A stretch of 17,771 nucleotides of DNA from MAG-120531 sp038125995 (GTDB lineage: Bacteria; Bacteroidota; Bacteroidia; Flavobacteriales; Flavobacteriaceae): the NCBI GenBank assembly GCA_038125995.1, contig JAYPEX010000019.1, forward strand, positions 1 through 17,771, given 5' to 3'. Below, in pieces: positions 1 through 6,847 of the stretch. Both the position numbers and the translations under genes were made by a program. The notes under the pieces were generated by a model. It had not been told where the DNA came from. It saw only the letters and a program-made list of their open reading frames with translations, and ran no database searches. How positions within the stretch are numbered: the first letter of the stretch is position 1; each line of letters begins with the position of its first letter.

Positions 1-422
1 TTTTAGCGTCAAAAATTATCAAGCGATTTGGAGAAGATTTAAATGGCTATTGCTTTGCTGTATGGGGACTTGCATTTAAACCAGGGACCGATGATATGCG
101 TGAAGCTCCTTCAATTGAAGTTATCAAAGCCTTAATCGATAAAGGTGCCCGTATAAAAGCCTATGATCCTAAGGCGATCCATGAAGCTCAATCTCATTAT
201 TTAAATTCCTATGAAGTAGAATATACTCAAAATAAATACGATGCATTAAATAAGGTTGACGCTATGATTTTACTCACTGAATGGAAAACCTTTAGAGCTC
301 CTGATTTAAAACTAATGAAAAATTTGATGAAGCAATCCATCGTATTTGACGGCAGAAACCAATACAATGAGATGGAAATGCAATCCTGCGGATTTGAATA
401 CTATCAAATAGGCAAGATCTAA
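1..422 (+). CDS. UDP-glucose 6-dehydrogenase, C-terminal part (5'-truncated by window edge)
   Basis: The frame is open from base 3 to the TAA at 420-422, giving 139 residues, and has no start inside the window; the ATG at 96 is internal. The family oxidises UDP-glucose to UDP-glucuronate with NAD+ in the cytoplasm, supplying precursors for capsule, exopolysaccharide or LPS. The visible part begins in the central region, with the family motif FAVWGLAFKPGTDDMREAPS (residues 19-38 of the fragment). A Rossmann-like UDP-binding domain follows, with the pattern LLTEW and then FDGRN near the end; FDGRN and GLAFKPGTDD are typical of the UDP-glucose dehydrogenase branch rather than the ManNAc dehydrogenase branch. 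The N-terminal NAD domain and catalytic cysteine lie outside the window. The gene converges on bshA with 18 bp between the stop codons. No terminator hairpin is convincing there, so the transcripts may overlap. Confidence 0.93.
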   Translation, partial: LASKIIKRFGEDLNGYCFAVWGLAFKPGTDDMREAPSIEVIKALIDKGARIKAYDPKAIHEAQSHYLNSYEVEYTQNKYDALNKVDAMILLTEWKTFRAPDLKLMKNLMKQSIVFDGRNQYNEMEMQSCGFEYYQIGKI

Positions 423-440
423 ACAATTAGCAGCTATATA

Positions 441-1574
441 CTATAAATTCATAGCTCGCTTGTAGAGCTCTTCGTATTGAGGTAGTATTTTAAGAATATC
501 AAAATCAGCAGCCTTTTCATAGGCTCTGTTTTTAAATCCTCTTAAGGTTTCAATGTCTTTTAAAATTTCTATGGAGTATTTTGCCATAGCATCTATATCG
601 CCAACATCCGCTAAATATCCTGTTTCACCGTGAATATTTACCTCCGGAATTCCTCCAGTATTAGTTGATACAACCGCTACTTTATTTGCCATAGCTTCTA
701 AAGCAGCTAACCCAAAACTCTCTGATTTTGAAGGAAGTAGAAACAAATCAGAAAAGCACAATACACGATCTACTTGAGATGAATTTCCTAAAAAGAGTAC
801 TTTATCAGCAATTCCTAAATCATCTACCAATCGCTCAACTGATTCGCGTTCTGGTCCCTCTCCTACTAAAACGAGTTTTGAAGGAAGTTCCTTTTGAATT
901 TGATGAAATACTTTAACCACATGGGGAACGTGTTTTACCTTTCTAAAATTAGATATATGTGAAATCACTCGCTGGTGATCTTGAGCGATCATCGAACGAT
1001 TACACTCTTTACTGGTTTTCTCGTAATTAGTGATATCGATAAAGTTTGGAACGACTTCAATCTCTTTGTGAATTTCAAATTGCTCCAAAGTACTTCTTTT
1101 GAGATCAGCACTAACTGCGGTTACAATATCTGAGTGATTGATACTAAAAGTCACTGCTGGTTTATAATTGGGATGTCTTCCCACCAGGGTAATATCAGTA
1201 CCGTGCAGGGTAGTAATCATCGGTATGTTGATTCCCTTTTCTGCTAGCATTTGCTTGGCCATATAACCCGCATAAGCATGAGGAATCGCATAGTGAACGT
1301 GTAAGACTTCAATTTGATGCAACTGAACCATATCTACAAGTTTACTAGAGAGCGCTAACTCATAGGGCTGATAGTGAAAAAGTGGATAATCGGGAACGTG
1401 AACCTCATGAAAATGAATCTTTGAACTCAAAAGCTCTAATCGAACTGGTTGTTTGTAACTGATAAAATGAATTTCATGACCTCTATCGGCAAGCGCCTTA
1501 CCGAGCTCCGTGGCCACAACACCACTACCACCAAAGGTGGGATAACAAACAATACCAATTTTCATAGGATTCAT
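441..1574 (-). CDS. bshA: N-acetyl-alpha-D-glucosaminyl L-malate synthase (bacillithiol biosynthesis)
   Basis: This GT4 glycosyltransferase catalyses the first step of bacillithiol synthesis, joining GlcNAc from UDP-GlcNAc to L-malate in the cytoplasm. The 377-residue length fits the family. The N-terminus MKIGIVCYPTFGGSGVVATE is diagnostic, with the glycine loop GGSG at residues 15-18. HGTD at 124-127 and GEGPERE at 238-244 follow, and the EX7E nucleotide-sugar motif runs from E285 to E293 in ESFGLAALE, with GGIPE just after. Two starts are possible: ATG at 1574, which abuts the upstream TAA (TAAATG), or the in-frame ATG three codons later (1565). The later one gives the N-terminus usual in the family, so the true start is uncertain by three residues. 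It is the last gene of the seven-gene operon and is probably translationally coupled to the GH3 gene. No bshB or bshC is present here; they would have to be elsewhere. Confidence 0.95.
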   Translation of the reverse strand: MNPMKIGIVCYPTFGGSGVVATELGKALADRGHEIHFISYKQPVRLELLSSKIHFHEVHVPDYPLFHYQPYELALSSKLVDMVQLHQIEVLHVHYAIPHAYAGYMAKQMLAEKGINIPMITTLHGTDITLVGRHPNYKPAVTFSINHSDIVTAVSADLKRSTLEQFEIHKEIEVVPNFIDITNYEKTSKECNRSMIAQDHQRVISHISNFRKVKHVPHVVKVFHQIQKELPSKLVLVGEGPERESVERLVDDLGIADKVLFLGNSSQVDRVLCFSDLFLLPSKSESFGLAALEAMANKVAVVSTNTGGIPEVNIHGETGYLADVGDIDAMAKYSIEILKDIETLRGFKNRAYEKAADFDILKILPQYEELYKRAMNL

Positions 1575-3245
1575 TTATAAATTGTTTTTGGATAATTCTA
1601 AATTAGGTAATGAAATTGGTAAACTTCCCTTAGGCTCTAGTGTTCCTGAAAGCACTTCTAACATCTTTAATTGAACGAAATCATCGTTCATATATCCTAC
1701 AAGGATCGCTTTAAAATCATCGATAAAATCGATATCCTTTAATGCATAAGGAGAGGTAAACACATTGAGATATACCTCTTTGCCCATATTTGTAAGTCGT
1801 TTCAATAGCTCGAGCTCTTCTGCTGTAAATTTATAAGATTTGTATGGTGAAGCATCATTTTTATGATATCCAACAACTATTACATCAAAATCTTTGAGAT
1901 TTTCTTCAGTGAGTTGATTGTTTTCAAAAAAGATTGCTCCATTTGACATGACTTCATGTCTAAATCGATATCCAGGTGTATCACCTAGGTGAACTAGCGC
2001 TGTTTTTGCACCTGCTTTTATAGGTTCGTATTTCTTTGTATTGGATACATAGGTAATTGCATTTTCCAAGATTAAATAGCGAAGTAAGGTGTTGGGATTG
2101 GAATTGTAATACCTCCTAATGGAATCAATTTGGAGCTTTTTATAGGGTTTATTCAATCCCATATCGTATTTACTAGAAAGAATTTTCTTTACCGAGTGAG
2201 CCAAACGATCTTCAGTAATTACAGAATCTTTATAGGCCTCTTTTATTTTTTGAACGCCTTTCTCAACGTCTACTGGAACTAACAATAGATCATTTCCTGC
2301 TTTAAATGCCTCTATTTCAGCATCTCCTTCATCAGCGATAAGGGTAACCCCTTTCATATTTAATGCATCGGTGATGATAAGACCTTCATAGCCTATATCT
2401 GTCTTTAGTATTCCGTTAACCACTTTTGAAGAAAGTGATGCTGGAACTCCTAGCTCTTCAGTTAATGATGGAATATCTAAATGAGCTACCATCACTGCAT
2501 CTACCTGAGATAACAAACCTGATTTATAGGGATAGAGCTCTATTGAATCCAATCTTTGTCTGTTTAATGTCAGTTGAGGTAAAGTTTTATGAGAATCCAT
2601 GTCCGTGTCTCCATGACCAGGAAAATGCTTGGCACAGGAAAGTACGGATGCAGCCCTTAATCCCCTAGCATATGCTGAAGCTTTATCGGTGACATTTTGC
2701 AGATGAGATCCAAAAGATCGATTTCCGATAATGGGGTTATTTGGATTGATATTGATATCTGCAACTGGAGCAAAATTCATATGAACACCAGTTCTTCTGA
2801 GTTCCTCTCCAATCATAAAACCTGCTTTTTCAACCAAGGAATTGTCTGTAAGTGCGCCCATAGCCATAGGCCATGGAAAACCTTCCTCATCTTTAAAACG
2901 CATTGCAGCCCCCCATTCTGCATCCAAAGCAATCAAAAGTGGTATGTTAGCATTTGATTGAATTTCATTGGTAATTGCCACTTGTCGTTCTGGAGTTCCA
3001 ACCAAAAAGGCAAGGCCACCAACCTGGTATTTGTTAATATCATCAATCACCTTTTGAACGATACTATCGTGATCGTTTGAGGTTAATCCCAACATGAATA
3101 GTTGTCCTATCTTTTGATCGAGATTTAATTGAGTATACGTTGAATCAACCCATTGCGCTCGTTGTTTGCGATAAACTACTTCAGGATTTTCTTGGCAAGA
3201 TGATAGAATAATTAAACTTAAAAAAAGTAGAGAGAACTGCTTCAT
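1575..3245 (-). CDS. Glycoside hydrolase family 3 beta-N-acetylhexosaminidase-like lipoprotein (NagZ-type)
   Basis: The family removes beta-linked GlcNAc or related sugars, typically in peptidoglycan turnover. The 556-residue protein starts with a lipoprotein signal ending in the lipobox LSSC (C17), so it should be lipid-anchored in the periplasm or on a membrane. No clear surface-export signal is visible after the cysteine (QENPE). The GH3 TIM-barrel spans about residues 35-370. LDAEWG is at 108-113, the NagZ signature KHFPGHGDTDMDSH is at 206-219 with the Asp-His dyad D217/H219 as probable general acid/base, and ITDALNMKG at 291-299 carries the nucleophile D293. A GH3 C-terminal alpha/beta domain occupies roughly 380-550. 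The beta-lactamase-like domain fused to some larger Bacteroidota GH3 proteins is absent. Its stop-start junctions on both sides are zero-gap, binding it tightly to bshA and to the 160-residue gene. Exact substrate is inferred from the signature. Confidence 0.9.
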   Translation of the reverse strand: MKQFSLLFLSLIILSSCQENPEVVYRKQRAQWVDSTYTQLNLDQKIGQLFMLGLTSNDHDSIVQKVIDDINKYQVGGLAFLVGTPERQVAITNEIQSNANIPLLIALDAEWGAAMRFKDEEGFPWPMAMGALTDNSLVEKAGFMIGEELRRTGVHMNFAPVADININPNNPIIGNRSFGSHLQNVTDKASAYARGLRAASVLSCAKHFPGHGDTDMDSHKTLPQLTLNRQRLDSIELYPYKSGLLSQVDAVMVAHLDIPSLTEELGVPASLSSKVVNGILKTDIGYEGLIITDALNMKGVTLIADEGDAEIEAFKAGNDLLLVPVDVEKGVQKIKEAYKDSVITEDRLAHSVKKILSSKYDMGLNKPYKKLQIDSIRRYYNSNPNTLLRYLILENAITYVSNTKKYEPIKAGAKTALVHLGDTPGYRFRHEVMSNGAIFFENNQLTEENLKDFDVIVVGYHKNDASPYKSYKFTAEELELLKRLTNMGKEVYLNVFTSPYALKDIDFIDDFKAILVGYMNDDFVQLKMLEVLSGTLEPKGSLPISLPNLELSKNNL

Positions 3246-3728
3246 TTATTTTAGAAAATTGGAATGCCAGCTTTCTGAAGCTGGTACTTCCCAATATTCG
3301 GAGTACTCAGCCTTAGTAGCGACAAGATTATTAAATACTACAGTGTTTTTAGACACTGATTTATTTTTAGCCATGATTTTAAAATCTTTTAAGGTCTTAT
3401 AGGTGATAAAATCACCTTGTTTAAAACTCACATTCATTCGATCTAAAAGATCGATTTCATACTTCTTTTCCAAATCTTGAATAAAGTGAACAGAAGCATC
3501 GATAGAACATCCAGATGCCTGTGTTTGAGCATCAAGTCCGATGATAATAAAGCGCTTGTACTTGAGTTCAAAACCAGCTTTTAAATCCTTTCCATGAGCA
3601 GTCCATTGTTCCAAAAAAATTTTGAGGTCTGCTTTAATTTCTTCTTGCTCTTGATCTGTAAGTGATCTATTGGATTGATAAATCCATATTCTAGCATCAT
3701 CAGCTAGGTCGTTAAAATTGACATACAT
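3246..3728 (-). CDS. Conserved protein of unknown function (often labelled 'ABC transporter ATPase' in Flavobacteriia)
   Basis: This is a soluble 160-residue protein with no signal peptide or membrane segment. I recognise it as a family common in Flavobacteriia that databases often call 'ABC transporter ATPase'. The sequence does not support that name: there is no Walker A (GxxxxGKS/T), ABC signature or Walker B. Visible features are an N-terminal block containing ARIWIYQ (residues 12-18), a strand with FIIIG (60-64), the block ASGCSIDASVHFI (71-83) with the protein's only cysteine (C74), RMNV (97-100), VFNNLV (131-136), and a C-terminal PASESWH (149-155). Its ATG (3726-3728) lies two bases from the stop of the upstream Fe-S gene, and its TAA abuts the ATG of the GH3 gene. 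Co-transcription with two Fe-S proteins and bshA hints at a redox or thiol link, but that is inference only. Confidence 0.88.
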   Translation of the reverse strand: MYVNFNDLADDARIWIYQSNRSLTDQEQEEIKADLKIFLEQWTAHGKDLKAGFELKYKRFIIIGLDAQTQASGCSIDASVHFIQDLEKKYEIDLLDRMNVSFKQGDFITYKTLKDFKIMAKNKSVSKNTVVFNNLVATKAEYSEYWEVPASESWHSNFLK

Positions 3729-3730
3729 GC

Positions 3731-4525
3731 TTATAAGTCTTTAGCGTTTGCAATTAGTTCAGCGATATCCATAACCTTAAATTTCCTCTCTTTCTCCTCG
3801 GATTTTATACCGTCAGTGAGCATTGTATTGCAAAATGGACAGGCAGATGCGATTGTAGAAGCCTTGGTATTGATTGCTTCTTGAGCACGTTCTATATTGA
3901 TTTCTTTTTCTCCTGGTTCTGATTCTTTAAACATTTGAGCTCCACCAGCCCCACAACACAATCCATTTTGCTTACAGCGTTTCATTTCAACTAGTTCTGC
4001 ATCTAGTGCCTCAATCAATCTTCTAGGAGCCTCATATACACCATTGGCTCTTCCCAAATAACAGGCGTCGTGATAGGTGATTTTTTGTCCATTAAATGCG
4101 CCTCCCTCAATCTGCAATCTTCCAGATTCCAACAATTCGTTTAAGAATTGGGTATGATGCACTACCTGATAGGTTCCTCCCAGTTCAGAATACTCGTTTT
4201 TCAATGTATTAAAACAATGAGGACAGGTGGTAACAATTCTTTTAATTCCATAAGAATTCAGCACTTGAATGTTTGTAGCAGCTTGCATCTGAAATAAAAA
4301 TTCATTTCCAGCACGTTTGGCAGGATCTCCAGTACAGGTCTCTTCCTGTCCCAATATTGCAAATTCCACTTTAGATTCAATCAATAACTTAGCGAAAGCT
4401 TTTGTGATTTTCTTTGCTCTATCGTCAAAACTTCCGGCACAACCAACCCAAAAAAGAACTTCTATTTCCTTTCCCTGAGCGGCTAGCTCTGCTATTGTCG
4501 GTATGTTTAATGCTTCCTTACTCAT
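3731..4525 (-). CDS. CCG-domain (Fe-S)-binding oxidoreductase subunit, HdrB/GlpC-like
   Basis: This 264-residue soluble protein has two cysteine-rich (CCG, DUF224) modules as in HdrB/HdrD, GlpC and LldE. Module 1 uses C29 (FWVGCAG), C64 (EETCTGDP, so CTG instead of CCG) and C101/C104 (CPHC). Module 2 uses C155 (HDACYLGR), C190/C191 (LCCGAGG) and C229/C232 (CPFC). Such modules bind a non-cubane or cubane Fe-S cluster and carry out two-electron chemistry or pass electrons to membrane partners. The start ATG at 4525 overlaps the end of the upstream membrane Fe-S gene by 8 bp (ATGAGTAA), a strong sign of coupled translation and a shared complex. The donor is not encoded here. In mycobacterial EtfD and the EMO proteins of syntrophs, equivalent domains are fused to a membrane part like the neighbouring protein, so an ETF:menaquinone oxidoreductase role is plausible but unproven. 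Confidence 0.9.
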   Translation of the reverse strand: MSKEALNIPTIAELAAQGKEIEVLFWVGCAGSFDDRAKKITKAFAKLLIESKVEFAILGQEETCTGDPAKRAGNEFLFQMQAATNIQVLNSYGIKRIVTTCPHCFNTLKNEYSELGGTYQVVHHTQFLNELLESGRLQIEGGAFNGQKITYHDACYLGRANGVYEAPRRLIEALDAELVEMKRCKQNGLCCGAGGAQMFKESEPGEKEINIERAQEAINTKASTIASACPFCNTMLTDGIKSEEKERKFKVMDIAELIANAKDL

Positions 4526-5828
4526 TAGTCCAGTTTGCTCTATCTAATTGGTTAAATGGCCATGGGGCACCATTAGTTTCTACATTGGTCATCATGGAAT
4601 TGAGCTCTGTTGGAGCTGCTGATTGTTCCATGACTAAATAGCGTCTCATATCGATAATGATCGAAAGTGGGTCAATACTGATCGGACAGGCTTCTACACA
4701 AGCGTTACAGCTAGTACAAGCCCATAATTCTTCAGGAGTGATATAGTCTCTTAAAAGTTTCTTTGTATCTGAACTCCCCTTTCTCTTTAATGTACTCTTT
4801 TCATATGCTCGATCACGAACTTTCATCATGATATGGCGTGGTGATAATTTTTTACCTGTGAGGCTTGCAGGACAAGAAGCCGTACATCTTCCGCACTCTG
4901 TACAACTATAGGCATTCATGAGCTGGATCCAATTTAATTCATCTACATCAGAAGCACCAAATGTCTCTGGTATTGTCGCATCAGCAGAAGGTGTAGCATA
5001 GGGATCAAAATTAGGATCCATCATCTGAGCTACTTCTGAAGTAACCTGAGAATCATTAGAAAGTTGCCCTTTTGGAGTAAGTTTACCGTAATACGTATTA
5101 GGGAAAACTAATAAAATGTGTAAGTGTTTGGAATAATAGAGGTAGTTTAAAAATGCGAGTATGCCTAATATATGCAACCACCAAGCAGTTCGCTCAATAA
5201 GAATTAATTGATCGACTGAAAATGAATCAAATAAAGGAAGTAACAAAGATGCTACAGGGAAACTTCCCCCTTGTTGATAGTGTTCAATACCCATTTGTTG
5301 GAGACTCAAATCCGCAGCATTCATAATTAAAAAGAGAGACATCAATACCAATTCGATGTAGAGAATCAGATTGGCGTCTAATTTTGGCCATCCTTTCATT
5401 TCAGATTTAATAAAACGATTGATGCGGAGGATATTTCTGCGAATCCAAAATATGAACACTGATATGATGACTCCAACAGCTAAGATTTCAAAACTTGCAA
5501 TTAAAATATCGTAGAGTGTTCCTAGCGGTGCAAAAATCCTATGTGTTCCAAGGATTCCATCTAATATAATTTCTAATACCTCAATATTAATGATGATAAA
5601 CCCAATATAGACTACAATATGCAATAAACCAGCAATAGGCTTTTTAACCATTTTTGACTGCCCAATTGCGATTTGGAACATCTGCTTTAAACGATCGCTC
5701 TTTTGATCGTTAACTTCTAAAGGTTTTGCCTGAAAAATCGATGACCTAAGACGTTTGATATTGCGAACAAAAAACCCTATTCCAAAAGCTAAGGATAGTA
5801 CAAATAGAATGTTGGATAGGTAATGCAT
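4518..5828 (-). CDS. Membrane-bound di-[4Fe-4S] protein with NarI/HdrE-like N-terminal domain
   Basis: The 436-residue protein has an N-terminal membrane domain with about five hydrophobic segments (roughly residues 3-21, 67-92, 105-129, 152-171 and 212-234). Histidines at H70, H219, H235 and H237 could ligate heme b as in NarI/HdrE-like subunits; that assignment is inferred. The C-terminal half has two classic 4Fe-4S motifs: C309-C312-C315-C319 (CTECGRCTASCP) and C371-C374-C377-C381 (CTSCNACVEACP). This is the layout of the electron-transfer subunit of heterodisulfide-reductase-like or ETF:quinone oxidoreductase complexes, moving electrons between a soluble partner and menaquinone in the inner membrane. 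The CCG protein encoded immediately downstream (8-bp overlap) is the evident partner. The ATG at 5828 lies 5 bp after the MCE gene's stop. The complex's substrate cannot be read from this window. Confidence 0.9.
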   Translation of the reverse strand: MHYLSNILFVLSLAFGIGFFVRNIKRLRSSIFQAKPLEVNDQKSDRLKQMFQIAIGQSKMVKKPIAGLLHIVVYIGFIIINIEVLEIILDGILGTHRIFAPLGTLYDILIASFEILAVGVIISVFIFWIRRNILRINRFIKSEMKGWPKLDANLILYIELVLMSLFLIMNAADLSLQQMGIEHYQQGGSFPVASLLLPLFDSFSVDQLILIERTAWWLHILGILAFLNYLYYSKHLHILLVFPNTYYGKLTPKGQLSNDSQVTSEVAQMMDPNFDPYATPSADATIPETFGASDVDELNWIQLMNAYSCTECGRCTASCPASLTGKKLSPRHIMMKVRDRAYEKSTLKRKGSSDTKKLLRDYITPEELWACTSCNACVEACPISIDPLSIIIDMRRYLVMEQSAAPTELNSMMTNVETNGAPWPFNQLDRANWTNE

Positions 5829-5833
5829 TTCTA

Positions 5834-6796
5834 CTATTTTTGATTTGCTGGATCACTTTCTGGAAGCTCGTACTCCTTCTGTTTTTTTCCAAAAACAGAG
5901 ACATTGATATATCGTTTTGGATTGAGTCTTAAATCTTGTAGCAAGAGACTGAGTTCTCTTGTAGATTTTTCTAGATTTTCATAAAGAGCTTCTTCTTGGG
6001 CTAGTTTCCCAAGATTTCCTTCACCTGACTCAACGCCAGCTAAAATAAAATTGATACTTCGAAGTGAAGAAGACAACTGATGTAACGATTGATCTAGTCC
6101 CATATTTGCGATGGTATCAGTAATATGAGACAAATTATTCATCGTTTGATTCATCGCCGTCAAACTACTGTCAATAGAAATTTTGTTATTCAACAATACA
6201 TCATTGATTGTTCTACTGGTCTGTGTTAGACTTTGAACAAGATCATTAATGCCATTGATACCCTTTTGTAGGTTCTTACGGGTAGATTCATCTAAAAGTT
6301 TGTTGACCCCTACTAGTAATGAATCTGCATTGGAAATAATATTTTCAACCTTGAGCTGAAGTGGATTTAATTGCTGTTGAACTAATTCTGTAACCCCTGG
6401 TTTTACGGAAGACACCAAGGTATCACCAACCACAACTATGGGGGTATTAGGGTCTAAATCTGGAACGATTTGTATTCCTTTACCTCCGATAATACCTGTG
6501 TCAAATAATTCCGCTATTGATTTATTAGAGAATTTAAAAGTATCGTCAATAGACATGGTTACTAGCAATTTCCCAGAACGATCCAAAAAATTAATGCTTT
6601 TTACCTGTCCTACTTTATATCCATTGATCGAAACTGAATTTCCTGTTTGCAACCCACCTACATTGTCATAAACTGCAAAAATATGAATGTTATTATCAAA
6701 TAAAGGACTGGATTTCAAATAGGTATAACCAAGAATAAACAAAAGAATTCCACCGATTCCAACAACTGCTGTTTTTATTTCTCTACTTAATTTCAA
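5834..6796 (-). CDS. MlaD/MCE-family lipid-transport protein, membrane-anchored
   Basis: MCE proteins form hexameric rings that shuttle phospholipids between the inner and outer membranes with an ABC transporter. This 320-residue protein has one N-terminal membrane anchor (about residues 9-27, TAVVGIGGILLFILGYTYL). A single MCE/MlaD domain follows (about 37-113, with VGGLQTGNSVSINGYKVGQV and later GIIGGKGI), then a long, mostly helical region (about 135-290) likely to form coiled-coil or channel helices, and a short polar tail. The start is TTG at 6794-6796: the preceding in-frame codon is a TAA stop, no ATG exists before the anchor, and MKLSREIKTA is the N-terminus usual for flavobacterial homologues. 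No MlaE permease or MlaF ATPase gene is in the window. It lies between the amidase and Fe-S genes, with 51 bp and 5 bp gaps. Confidence 0.92.
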   Translation of the reverse strand: MKLSREIKTAVVGIGGILLFILGYTYLKSSPLFDNNIHIFAVYDNVGGLQTGNSVSINGYKVGQVKSINFLDRSGKLLVTMSIDDTFKFSNKSIAELFDTGIIGGKGIQIVPDLDPNTPIVVVGDTLVSSVKPGVTELVQQQLNPLQLKVENIISNADSLLVGVNKLLDESTRKNLQKGINGINDLVQSLTQTSRTINDVLLNNKISIDSSLTAMNQTMNNLSHITDTIANMGLDQSLHQLSSSLRSINFILAGVESGEGNLGKLAQEEALYENLEKSTRELSLLLQDLRLNPKRYINVSVFGKKQKEYELPESDPANQK

Positions 6797-6819
6797 TTAT
6801 CTAGTTTTTGAGTCTTTAA

Positions 6820-6827
6820 CAAATTTA
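6820..6827 (-). promoter_or_regulatory. Possible internal promoter -7 box upstream of the MCE gene
   Basis: On the minus strand TAAATTTG matches the Bacteroidota -7 element TAnnTTTG exactly. It lies 23 bp before the TTG start of the MCE gene, in the only sizeable gap of the operon. A TTG that could be the -33 element is only 13 bp upstream (6841-6843), closer than the usual 17-23 bp, so this is weak support for a secondary start of transcription. Confidence 0.28.
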
Positions 6828-6847
6828 GGAATAATTAATACAATGTC

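Noticed and set aside
432..456. Inverted repeat AGCTAT ... ATAGCT between the ugd-like gene and bshA as a terminator
   Set aside because: Only 6 bp with a 13-base loop, AT-rich, partly inside bshA coding sequence and with no U-run; too weak to call.
2426..2957. Plus-strand open frames inside the GH3 gene
   Set aside because: They are antisense to a well-supported gene, show no family motifs or codon signal, and are best explained as shadows of it. The same holds for the other antisense frames at 728-916, 4414-4641, 6438-6671, 10265-10504, 10974-11210, 12331-12609 and 13193-13756.
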